A stretch of DNA of 64,000 bases, taken from positions 1 through 64,000 of the forward strand of contig JAKOON010000159.1 in assembly GCA_022577435.1 (NCBI GenBank). Direction: 5' to 3'. The notes under the pieces are model-generated. The model saw only the letters and a program-made list of their open reading frames with translations. It had not been told where the DNA came from and made no database searches. This DNA is from Embiotoca jacksoni (Eukaryota; Chordata; Actinopteri; Embiotocidae). Position 1 is the stretch's first letter; each line of letters starts with the position of its first letter. A program made the translations under genes and the position numbers. Positions 1 to 9,010 of this stretch are shown piece after piece.

Positions 1-180
1 ACCCATTTGCCATAGTAGTGATGAAGAAATTTGTTCGTAAACACTTAGTTTAAGCCGTAAAGCAGTTTTATGCTGTTTTTGAGCGTCTCTCGCTGAGATA
101 AGGCTGTTTTTGAAACATTGTGTTTCCTGTGAAATTGTCCACACAAAGTGACTTGAAACCACTTTGCCCATGTAGTGTAT

Positions 181-343
181 CCCATTTGCCAAAGTTCTGA
201 GTATGAAACTTGTTTGTAAACACTTAGTTTAAGCCGCGGCGCTGTGATGCAGTTTTACATTAGGATGAGAAAGTGAGTCTTGAAATGCTGTTTTCTGTGT
301 AATTGCAGACACAAAGTGAAGCCACATTGGCCATGTAGTGTAT
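181..343 (+). repeat. Exemplar monomer B (163 bp)
   Basis: B is a diverged relative of A. It shares CCCATTTGCC, GTAAACACTTAGTTTAAGCC, GCAGTTTTA, an ACACAAAGTGA-type segment and the end TAT, but differs elsewhere (aaagttctgagtatgaaac, cattaggatgagaaagtg). It carries the palindrome GCCGCGGC at 233-240 (a SacII site) followed by gctgtg, which aligns with the ccgtggcactg of C and D. Only one GCTGTTTTCTG is present where A has two GCTGTTTTTGA. Four subtypes recur: Ba (plain, as here), Bc (tttcagcc), Bt (ttcaagcc, usually with gtgaatcc) and Bg (gagtgtgaaac, often with ttagcatgag after 38 kb). There are 79 complete copies plus one partial copy. Confidence 0.95.
211..222. other. Exemplar forkhead-like core and dyad in B
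   Basis: TGTTTGTAAACA in B has perfect 5-bp inverted arms (TGTTT/AAACA). It contains two overlapping matches to the forkhead consensus RYAAAYA, GTAAACA on the + strand and ACAAACA on the - strand. In A, C and D the same site is TGTTCGTAAACA, so one arm is broken and a CpG is created, but GTAAACA is kept. Binding is not shown; this is a sequence match only. Confidence 0.6.
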
Positions 344-522
344 CCCATTTGCTGATGAAGAAATTTGTTCGTAAACACTTAGTTTAAGCCGTGGCACTGT
401 AAAGCAGTTTTATGCTGTTTTTGAGCTTCTCTCGCTGAGATAAGGCTGTTTTTGAAACATTGTGTTTCCTGTCAAATTGTCCACACAAAGTTACTTGAAA
501 CCACTTTGTCCATGTTGTTTAT
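344..522 (+). repeat. Exemplar monomer C (179 bp)
   Basis: C starts CCCATTTGCTGATGAAG, so it lacks the 8 bases catagtag found in A. It carries the extra block ccgtggcactgtaaag, so the two 8-bp changes cancel and the length is again 179. The rest is A-like with tail T. C-class units follow B and nothing else, so B-C is an obligate dimer. The subtype called Cx here has caaattgac instead of caaagtgac (for example at 5977) and is almost always followed by a D unit. The copy at 344 has caaagttac, another recurring variant. Confidence 0.95.
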
Positions 523-701
523 CCCATTTGCCATAGTAGTGATGAAGAAATTTGTTCGTAAACACTTAGTTTAAGCCGTAAAGCAGTTTTATGCTGTTTT
601 TGAGCTTCTCTCGCTGAGATAAGGCTGTTTTTGAAACATTGTGTTTCCTGTGAAATTGTCCACACAAAGTGACTTGAAACCACTTTGTCCATGTTGTTTA
701 T
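523..701 (+). repeat. Exemplar monomer A (179 bp, tail T)
   Basis: This is the most common unit. Landmarks in order are CCCATTTGCCATAGTAGTGA at the start, GTAAACACTTAG, gcYgtaaag (Y is C or T, rarely gcag), CAGTTTTA, two copies of GCTGTTTTTGA 31 bp apart (593 and 624), gtgSaaattgtcc-type sequence (S is C or G), an 8-bp inverted repeat at 664-688, and the tail tccatgttgtttat. Tail T is followed by A or D units, never by B. Relative to B, C and D, type A lacks the 8-bp tggcactg block. That loss lies between two GT dinucleotides and so looks like a microhomology deletion. The unit length of 179 is not a multiple of 3. Confidence 0.95.
664..688. other. Exemplar short dyad near the monomer 3' end
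   Basis: ACAAAGTG (664-671) and CACTTTGT (681-688) are perfect 8-bp inverted arms around a 9-base spacer. The dyad occurs in nearly every A-class and C-class unit. Tail P shortens it to 7 bp and the caaattgac subtype introduces one mismatch. The B counterpart (caaagtg / cacattg) has one mismatch and a 4-base spacer. Confidence 0.9.
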
Positions 702-880
702 CCCATTTGCCATAGTAGTGATGAAGAAATTTGTTCGTAAACACTTAGTTTAAGCTGTAAAGCAGTTTTATGCTGTTTTTGAGCTTCTCTCGCTGAGATA
801 AGGCTGTTTTTGAAACATTGTGTTTCCTGTGAAATTGTCCACACAAAGTGACTTGAAACCACTTTGCCCATGTAGTGTAT
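702..880 (+). repeat. Exemplar monomer Ap (179 bp, tail P)
   Basis: The body matches type A, but the last 14 bases are cccatgtagtgtat, the same kind of tail that ends B units (ccatgtagtgtat). Wherever tail P occurs on an A-class unit, the next unit starts with the B sequence CCCATTTGCCAAAG. Tail P therefore behaves as part of a B-linked junction, as if each Ap were an A body with a B-type 3' end. Most Ap units read tgtgaaatt and almost never tgtcaaatt, which further marks them off from C units. Confidence 0.93.
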
Positions 881-1743
881 CCCATTTGCCAAAGTTCTGA
901 GTATGAAACTTGTTTGTAAACACTTAGTTTCAGCCGCGGCGCTGTGATGCAGTTTTACATTAGGATGAGAAAGTGAGTCTTGAAATGCTGTTTTCTGTGT
1001 AATTGCAGACACAAAGTGAAGCCACATTGGCCATGTAGTGTATCCCATTTGCTGATGAAGAAATTTGTTCGTAAACACTTAGTTTAAGCCGTGGCACTGT
1101 AAAGCAGTTTTATGCTGTTTTTGAGCTTCTCTCGCTGAAATAAGGCTGTTTTTGAAACATTGTGTTTCCTGTCAAATTGTCCACACAAAGTGACTTGAAA
1201 CCACTTTGTCCATGTTGTTTATCCCATTTGCCATAGTAGTGATGAAGAAATTTGTTCGTAAACACTTAGTTTAAGCTGTAAAGCAGTTTTATGGTGTTTT
1301 TGAGCTTCTCTCGCTGAGATAAGGCTGTTTTTGAAACATTGTGTTTCCTGTGAAATTGTCCACACAAAGTGACTTGAAACCACTTTGTCCATGTTGTTTA
1401 TCCCATTTGCCATAGTAGTGATGAAGAAATTTGTTCGTAAACACTTAGTTTAAGCTGTAAAGCAGTTTTATGCTGTTTTTGAGCTTCTCTCGCTGAGATA
1501 AGGCTGTTTTTGAAACATTGTGTTTCCTGTGAAATTGTCCACACAAAGTGACTTGAAACCACTTTGCCCATGTAGTGTATCCCATTTGCCAAAGTTCTGA
1601 GTATGAAACTTGTTTGTAAACACTTAGTTTAAGCCGCGGCGCTGTGATGCAGTTTTACATTAGGATGAGAAAGTGAGTCTTGAAATGCTGTTTTCTGTGT
1701 AATTGCAGACACAAAGTGAAGCCACATTGGCCATGTAGTGTAT

Positions 1744-1906
1744 CCCATTTGCTGATGAAGAAATTTGTTCGTAAACACTTAGTTTAAGCCGTTTTATGCT
1801 GTTTTTGAGCTTCTCTCGCTGAGATAAGGCTGTTTTTGAAACATTGTGTTTCCTGTCAAATTGTCCACACAAAGTGACTTGAAACCACTTTGTCCATGTT
1901 GTTTAT
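1744..1906 (+). repeat. Deleted monomer Cs (163 bp)
   Basis: A C unit has lost 16 bases between two GT dinucleotides, so aagccgttttatgctg replaces the stretch with tggcactg and taaagcag. Copies start at 1744, 6685, 12891, 14657 and 17419. Each is followed by an A or Ap unit. The shared breakpoint says one deletion was spread by block duplication, not that five deletions occurred. Confidence 0.92.
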
Positions 1907-2948
1907 CCCATTTGCCATAGTAGTGATGAAGAAATTTGTTCGTAAACACTTAGTTTAAGCCGTAAAGCAGTTTTATGCTGTTTTTGAGCTTCTCTCGCTG
2001 AGATAAGGCTGTTTTTGAAACATTGTGTTTCCTGTCAAATTGTCCACACAAAGTGACTTGAAACCACTTTGTCCATGTTGTTTATCCCATTTGCCATAGT
2101 AGTGATGAAGAAATTTGTTCGTAAACACTTAGTTTAAGCTGTAAAGCAGTTTTATGCTGTTTTTGAGCTTCTCTCGCTGAGATAAGGCTGTTTTTGAAAC
2201 ATTGTGTTTCCTGTGAAATTGTCCACACAAAGTGACTTGAAACCACTTTGCCCATGTAGTGTATCCCATTTGCCAAAGTTCTGAGTATGAAACTTGTTTG
2301 TAAACACTTAGTTCAAGCCGCGGCGCTGTGATGCAGTTTTACATTAGGATGAGAAAGTGAGTCTTGAAATGCTGTTTTCTGTGTAATTGCAGACACAAAG
2401 TGAATCCACATTGGCCATGTAGTGTATCCCATTTGCTGATGAAGAAATTTGTTCGTAAACACTTAGTTTAAGCCGTGGCACTGTAAAGCAGTTTTATGCT
2501 GTTTTTGAGCTTCTCTCGCTGAGATAAGGCTGTTTTTGAAACATTGTGTTTCCTGTGAAATTGTCCACACAAAGTGACTTGAAACCACTTTGTCCATGTT
2601 GTTTATCCCATTTGCCATAGTAGTGATGAAGAAATTTGTTCGTAAACACTTAGTTTAAGCCGTAAAGCAGTTTTATGCTGTTTTTGAGCGTCTCTCGCTG
2701 AGATAAGGCTGTTTTTGAAACATTGTGTTTCCTGTGAAATTGTCCACACAAAGTGACTTGAAACCACTTTGCCCATGTAGTGTATCCCATTTGCCAAAGT
2801 TCTGAGTATGAAACTTGTTTGTAAACACTTAGTTTAAGCCGCGGCGCTGTGATGCAGTTTTACATTAGGATGAGAAAGTGAGTCTTGAAATGCTGTTTTC
2901 TGTGTAATTGCAGACACAAAGTGAAGCCACATTGGCCATGTAGTGTAT
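1744..2948 (+). repeat. Block Cs-A-Ap-Bt-C-Ap-Ba, copy 1 of 3
   Basis: This 1,205-bp block recurs at 14657-15861 and 17419-18623. The Ap in each copy has gagcgtctctcg. Copies 1 and 3 stay alike through C, A, Ap and Bc (to 3649 and 19323), at offsets of 15,675 then 15,674. Copy 2 goes straight to Cm instead. Confidence 0.92.
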
Positions 2949-4186
2949 CCCATTTGCTGATGAAGAAATTTGTTCGTAAACACTTAGTTTAAGCCGTGGC
3001 ACTGTAAAGCAGTTTTATGCTGTTTTTGAGCTTCTCTCGCTGAGATAAGGCTGTTTTTGAAACATTGTGTTTCCTGTCAAATTGTCCACACAAAAATTAC
3101 TTGAAACCACTTTGTCCATGTTGTTTATCCCATTTGCCATAGTAGTGATGAAGAAATTTGTTCGTAAACACTTAGTTTAAGCCGTAAAGCAGTTTTATGC
3201 TGTTTTTGAGCTTCTCTCGCTGAGATAAGGCTGTTTTTGAAACATTGTGTTTCCTGTGAAATTGTCCACACAAAGTGACTTGAAACCACTTTGTCCATGT
3301 TGTTTATCCCATTTGCCATAGTAGTGATGAAGAAATTTGTTCGTAAACACTTAGTTTAAGCTGTAAAGCAGTTTTATGCTGTTTTTGAGCTTCTCTCGCT
3401 GAGATAAGGCTGTTTTTGAAACATTGTGTTTCCTGTGAAATTGTCCACACAAAGTGACTTGAAACCACTTTGCCCATGTAGTGTATCCCATTTGCCAAAG
3501 TTCTGAGTATGAAACTTGTTTGTAAACACTTAGTTTCAGCCGCGGCGCTGTGATGCAGTTTTACATTAGGATGAGAAAGTGAGTCTTGAAATGCTGTTTT
3601 CTGTGTAATTGCAGACACAAAGTGAAGCCACATTGGCCATGTAGTGTATCCCATTTGCTGATGAAGAAATTTGTTCGTAAACACTTAGTTTAAGCCGTGG
3701 CACTGTAAAGCAGTTTTATGCTGTTTTTGAGCTTCTCTCGCTGAAATAAGGCTGTTTTTGAAACATTGTGTTTCCTGTCAAATTGTCCACACAAAGTGAC
3801 TTGAAACCACTTTGTCCATGTTGTTTATCCCATTTGCCATAGTAGTGATGAAGAAATTTGTTCGTAAACACTTAGTTTAAGCTGTAAAGCAGTTTTATGG
3901 TGTTTTTGAGCTTCTCTCGCTGAGATAAGGCTGTTTTTGAAACATTGTGTTTCCTGTGAAATTGTCCACACAAAGTGACTTGAAACCACTTTGTCCATGT
4001 TGTTTATCCCATTTGCCATAGTAGTGATGAAGAAATTTGTTCGTAAACACTTAGTTTAAGCTGTAAAGCAGTTTTATGCTGTTTTTGAGCTTCTCTCGCT
4101 GAGATAAGGCTGTTTTTGAAACATTGTGTTTCCTGTGAAATTGTCCACACAAAGTGACTTGAAACCACTTTGCCCATGTAGTGTAT

Positions 4187-4373
4187 CCCATTTGCCAAAG
4201 TTCTGAGTATGAAACTTGTTTGTAAACACTTAGTTTAAGCCGCGGCGCTGTGATGCAGTTTTATGCTGTTTTTGAGCTTCTCTCGCTGAGATAAGGCTGT
4301 TTTTGAAACATTGTGTTTCCTGTCAAATTGTCCACACAAAGTGACTTGAAACCACTTTGTCCATGTTGTTTAT
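4187..4373 (+). repeat. Hybrid monomer H (B 5' part, A-like 3' part)
   Basis: The unit starts as B through ccgcggcgctgtgatgcag, then switches to the A/C/D body (atgctgtttttgagc) and tail T. The crossover lies in the shared GCAGTTTTA at 4255-4263. The unit follows an Ap, as a B would, and is followed by a D containing ccatggcactg. The simplest reading is an unequal crossover between a B and an A-class unit. Confidence 0.93.
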
Positions 4374-5439
4374 CCCATTTGCCATAGTAGTGATGAAGAA
4401 ATTTGTTCGTAAACACTTAGTTTAAGCCATGGCACTGTAAAGCAGTTTTATGCTGTTTTTGAGCTTCTCTCGCTGAGATAAGGCTGTTTTTGAAACATTG
4501 TGTTTCCTGTCAAATTGTCCACACAAAGTGACTTGAAACCACTTTGTCCATGTTGTTTATCCCATTTGCCATAGTAGTGATGAAGAAATTTGTTCGTAAA
4601 CACTTAGTTTAAGCCGTAAAGCAGTTTTATGCTGTTTTTGAGCTTCTCTCGCTGAGATAAGGCTGTTTTTGAAACATTGTGTTTCCTGTGAAATTGTCCA
4701 CACAAAGTGACTTGAAACCACTTTGCCCATGTAGTGTATCCCATTTGCCAAAGTTCTGAGTATGAAACTTGTTTGTAAACACTTAGTTTAAGCCGCGGCG
4801 CTGTGATGCAGTTTTACATTAGGATGAGAAAGTGAGTCTTGAAATGCTGTTTTCTGTGTAATTGCAGACACAAAGTGAAGCCACATTGGCCATGTAGTGT
4901 ATCCCATTTGCTGATGAAGAAATTTGTTCGTAAACACTTAGTTTAAGCCGTGGCACTGTAAAGCAGTTTTATGCTGTTTTTGAGCTTCTCTCGCTGAGAT
5001 AAGGCTGTTTTTGAAACATTGTGTTTCCTGTCAAATTGTCCACACAAAGTGACTTGAAACCACTTTGTCCATGTTGTTTATCCCATTTGCCATAGTAGTG
5101 ATGAAGAAATTTGTTCGTAAACACTTAGTTTAAGCTGTAAAGCAGTTTTATGCTGTTTTTGAGCTTCTCTCGCTGAGATAAGGCTGTTTTTGAAACATTG
5201 TGTTTCCTGTGAAATTGTCCACACAAAGTGACTTGAAACCACTTTGTCCATGTTGTTTATCCCATTTGCCATAGTAGTGATGAAGAAATTTGTTCGTAAA
5301 CACTTAGTTTAAGCTGTAAAGCAGTTTTATGTTGTTTTTGAGCTTCTCTCGCTGAGATAAGGCTGTTTTTGAAACATTGTGTTTCCTGTGAAATTGTCCA
5401 CACAAAGTGACTTGAAACCACTTTGCCCATGTAGTGTAT

Positions 5440-5626
5440 CCCATTTGCCAAAGTTCTGAGTATGAAACTTGTTTGTAAACACTTAGTTTAAGCCGCAGCG
5501 CTGTGATGCAGTTTTATGCTGTTTTTGAGCTTCTCTCGCTGAGATAAGGCTGTTTTTGAAACATTGTGTTTCCTGTGAAATTGTCCACACAAAGTGACTT
5601 GAAACCACTTTGTCCATGTTGTTTAT
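5440..5626 (+). repeat. Hybrid monomer H with gccgcagcg variant
   Basis: This is the same B-to-A junction as at 4187. It carries a CpG-to-CpA change in the palindrome (gccgcagcg), which removes the SacII site. It is followed by a D with tail P (5627), Bg, Cx and D, forming a cassette seen again at 7728, 11646 and 13412. Confidence 0.92.
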
Positions 5627-6155
5627 CCCATTTGCCATAGTAGTGATGAAGAAATTTGTTCGTAAACACTTAGTTTAAGCCTTGGCACTGTAAAGCAGTT
5701 TTATGCTGTTTTTGAGCTTCTCTCGCTGAGATAAGGCTGTTTTTGAAACATTGTGTTTCCTGTGAAATTGTCCACACAAAGTGACTTGAAACCACTTTGC
5801 CCATGTAGTGTATCCCATTTGCCAAAGTTCTGAGTGTGAAACTTGTTTGTAAACACTTAGTTTAAGCCGCGGCGCTGTGATGCAGTTTTACATTAGGATG
5901 AGAAAGTGAGTCTTGAAATGCTGTTTTCTGTGTAATTGCAGACACAAAGTGAAGCCACATTGGCCATGTAGTGTATCCCATTTGCTGATGAAGAAATTTG
6001 TTCGTAAACACTTAGTTTAAGCCGTGGCACTGTAAAGCAGTTTTATGCTGTTTTTGAGCTTCTCTCGCTGAGATAAGGCTGTTTTTGAAACATTGTGTTT
6101 CCTGTGAAATTGTCCACACAAATTGACTTGAAACCACTTTGTCCATGTTGTTTAT

Positions 6156-6342
6156 CCCATTTGCCATAGTAGTGATGAAGAAATTTGTTCGTAAACACTT
6201 AGTTTAAGCCGTGGCACTGTAAAGCAGTTTTATGCTGTTTTTGAGCTTCTCTCGCTGAGATAAGGCTGTTTTTGAAACATTGTGTTCCCTGTGAAATTGT
6301 CCACACAAAGTGACTTGAAACCACTTTGTCCATGTTGTTTAT
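6156..6342 (+). repeat. Exemplar monomer D (187 bp, A start plus C block)
   Basis: D has the full A start (ccatagtagtga) and the C-type ccgtggcactg block, giving 187 bp. It may be a recombinant of A and C or the ancestral full-length form from which A and C each lost 8 bp. Copies start at 4374, 5627, 6156, 7915, 8443, 10401, 11833, 12362, 13599, 14128, 21961, 23727, 26535, 36970, 38561, 41588, 46361, 51122, 52709, 54296, 56746, 59912 and 61499. D units that follow caaattgac monomers carry gtgttccctg instead of gtgtttcctg. Those at 5627, 7915, 11833 and 13599 have tail P and ccttggcactg and precede Bg. Confidence 0.93.
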
Positions 6343-7679
6343 CCCATTTGCCATAGTAGTGATGAAGAAATTTGTTCGTAAACACTTAGTTTAAGCTGTA
6401 AAGCAGTTTTATGCTGTTTTTGAGCTTCTCTCGCTGAGATAAGGCTGTTTTTGAAACATTGTGTTTCCTGTGAAATTGTCCACACAAAGTGACTTGAAAC
6501 CACTTTGCCCATGTAGTGTATCCCATTTGCCAAAGTTCTGAGTATGAAACTTGTTTGTAAACACTTAGTTTCAGCCGCGGCGCTGTGATGCAGTTTTACA
6601 TTAGGATGAGAAAGTGAGTCTTGAAATGCTGTTTTCTGTGTAATTGCAGACACAAAGTGAAGCCACATTGGCCATGTAGTGTATCCCATTTGCTGATGAA
6701 GAAATTTGTTCGTAAACACTTAGTTTAAGCCGTTTTATGCTGTTTTTGAGCTTCTCTCGCTGAGATAAGGCTGTTTTTGAAACATTGTGTTTCCTGTGAA
6801 ATTGTCCACACAAAGTGACTTGAAACCACTTTGTCCATGTTGTTTATCCCATTTGCCATAGTAGTGATGAAGAAATTTGTTCGTAAACACTTAGTTTAAG
6901 CTGTAAAGCAGTTTTATGCTGTTTTTGAGCTTCTCTCGCTGAGATAAGGCTGTTTTTGAAACATTGTGTTTCCTGTGAAATTGTCCACACAAAGTGACTT
7001 GAAACCACTTTGCCCATGTAGTGTATCCCATTTGCCAAAGTTCTGAGTATCAAACTTGTTTGTAAACACTTAGTTTAAGCCGCGGCGCTGTGATGCAGTT
7101 TTACATTAGGATGAGAAAGTGAGTCTTGAAATGCTGTTTTCTGTGTAATTGCAGACACAAAGTGAAGCCACATTGGCCATGTAGTGTATCCCATTTGCTG
7201 ATGAAGAAATTTGTTCGTAAACACTTAGTTTAAGCCGTGGCACTGTAAAGCAGTTTTATGCTGTTTTTGAGCTTCTCTCGCTGAGATAAGGCTGTTTTTG
7301 AAACATTGTGTTTCCTGTCAAATTGTCCACACAAAGTGACTTGAAACCACTTTGTCCATGTTGTTTATCCCATTTGCCATAGTAGTGATGAAGAAATTTG
7401 TTCGTAAACACTTAGTTTAAGCTGTAAAGCAGTTTTATGCTGTTTTTGAGCTTCTCTCGCTGAGATAAGGCTGTTTTTGAAACATTGTGTTTCCTGTGAA
7501 ATTGTCCACACAAAGTGACTTGAAACCACTTTGTCCATGTTGTTTATCCCATTTGCCATAGTAGTGATGAAGAAATTTGTTCGTAAACACTTAGTTTAAG
7601 CTGTAAAGCAGTTTTATGTTGTTTTTGAGCTTCTCTCGCTGAGATAAGGCTGTTTTTGAAACATTGTGTTTCCTGTGAA

Positions 7680-9010
7680 ATTGTCCACAACAAAGTGACT
7701 TGAAACCACTTTGCCCATGTAGTGTATCCCATTTGCCAAAGTTCTGAGTATGAAACTTGTTTGTAAACACTTAGTTTAAGCCGCGGCGCTGTGATGCAGT
7801 TTTATGCTGTTTTTGAGCTTCTCTCGCTGAGATAAGGCTGTTTTGAAACATTGTGTTTCCTGTGAAATTGTCCACACAAAGTGACTTGAAACCACTTTGT
7901 CCATGTTGTTTTATCCCATTTGCCATAGTAGTGATGAAGAAATTTGTTCGTAAACACTTAGTTTAAGCCTTGGCACTGTAAAGCAGTTTTATGCTGTTTT
8001 TGAGCTTCTCTCGCTGAGATAAGGCTGTTTTTGAAACATTGTGTTTCCTGTGAAATTGTCCACACAAAGTGACTTGAAACCACTTTGCCCATGTAGTGTA
8101 TCCCATTTGCCAAAGTTCTGAGTGTGAAACTTGTTTGTAAACACTTAGTTTAAGCCGCGGCGCTGTGATGCAGTTTTACATTAGGATGAGAAAGTGAGTC
8201 TTGAAATGCTGTTTTCTGTGTAATTGCAGACGCAAAGTGAAGCCACATTGGCCATGTAGTGTATCCCATTTGCTGATGAAGAAATTTGTTCGTAAACACT
8301 TAGTTTAAGCCGTGGCACTGTAAAGCAGTTTTATGCTGTTTTGAGCTTCTCTCGCTGAGATAAGGCTGTTTTTGAAACATTGTGTTTCCTGTGAAATTGT
8401 CCACACAAATTGACTTGAAACCACTTTGTCCATGTTGTTTATCCCATTTGCCATAGTAGTGATGAAGAAATTTGTTCGTAAACACTTAGTTTAAGCCGTG
8501 GCACTGTAAAGCAGTTTTATGCTGTTTTTGAGCTTCTCTCGCTGAGATAAGGGCTGTTTTGAAACATTGTGTTCCCTGTGAAATTGTCCACACAAAGTGA
8601 CTTGAAACCACTTTGTCCATGTTGTTTATCCCCATTTGCCATAGTAGTGATGAAGAAATTTGTTCGTAAAACACTTAGTTTAAGCTGTAAAGCAGTTTTA
8701 TGCTGTTTTTGAGCTTCTCTCGCTGAGATAAGGCTGTTTTTGAAACATTGTGTTTCCTGTGAAATTGTCCACACAAAGTGACTTGAAACCACTTTGCCCA
8801 TGTAGTGTATCCCCATTTGCCAAAGTTCTGAGTATGAAACTTGTTTGTAAACACTTAGTTTCAGCCGGCGGCGCTGTGATGCAGTTTTACATTAGGATGA
8901 GAAAGTGAGTCTTGAAATGCTGTTTTCTGTGTAATTGCAGACACAAAGTGAAGCCACATTGGCCATGTAGTGTATCCCATTTGCTGATGAAGAAAATTTG
9001 TTCGTAAACA
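7680..9010. other. Cluster of one-base indels (probable consensus errors)
   Basis: Indels include ccacaacaaag (7689), ctgttttgaaac (7843), ttgttttatc (7911), ctgttttgagc (8339), aagggctg (8550), tatcccca (8630 and 8811), gtaaaacac (8669), cagccggcgg (8866) and agaaaatttg (8994). Nearly all change a homopolymer run by one. The matching units at 5400-6850 and 11600-13050 do not have them. Confidence 0.75.
7728..7914 (+). repeat. Hybrid monomer H in an indel-rich patch
   Basis: The H junction is intact. The T run in ctgttttgaaac is one base short near 7843 and the tail has one extra T near 7911, so the length stays 187. Both changes are absent from the equivalent units at 5440 and 11646 and look like base-calling errors. 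Confidence 0.9.

Larger units (their letters stand above)
523..1580 (+). repeat. Block A-Ap-Bc-C-A-Ap, copy 1 of 3
   Basis: This 1,058-bp block recurs at 3129-4186 and 9156-10213. All three share two private changes: cgctgaaataagg in the C unit (near 1138, 3743 and 9770) and ttttatggtg in the following A unit. The last two copies extend further, through H and D, to 4560 and 10587. Confidence 0.92.
4740..6684 (+). repeat. Block Ba-C-A-Ap-H-Dp-Bg-Cx-D-Ap-Bc, copy 1 of 3
   Basis: This 1,945-bp block recurs at 7027-8975 and 10946-12890. All three carry ttttatgttg in the Ap before H (near 5329, 7617 and 11537) and ccttggcactg in Dp. The middle copy contains about a dozen one-base indels that the other two lack. 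After the block the copies go to Cs (6685), C (8976) and Cs (12891). Confidence 0.92.

Noticed and set aside
1..1. Base 1 'a' instead of the expected 't' before CCCATTTG as an array boundary
   Set aside because: One base at a window edge cannot show a boundary. A one-base variant is as likely.
211..222. CENP-B box candidate around TTCGTAAACACTTAG
   Set aside because: Position 9 after TTCGNNNN is C rather than A, and CGGG is missing.
664..688. Rho-independent terminator hairpin
   Set aside because: The arms are short and AT-rich with a 9-base spacer and no following T run, and there is no gene to terminate.
523..701. Primate alpha satellite (171 bp) because of similar unit size and HORs
   Set aside because: The sequence does not match the alpha-satellite consensus as I know it, and the unit lengths are 179, 163 and 187. 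A database alignment would settle it.
3090..3100. caaaaattac in the C unit at 2949 as a functional variant
   Set aside because: It is a single extra A next to the known caaagttac variant; the related unit at 8976 has caaaattac. It is too minor to interpret.
181..4186. CRISPR-like repeat array
   Set aside because: There are no short direct repeats separated by unique spacers. The whole 163-187 bp unit repeats, and no cas genes are present.
4187..4560. Insertion of a mobile element at H/D units
   Set aside because: Both ends are explained by B, A and C sequence with no extra bases, no target-site duplication and no terminal repeats.
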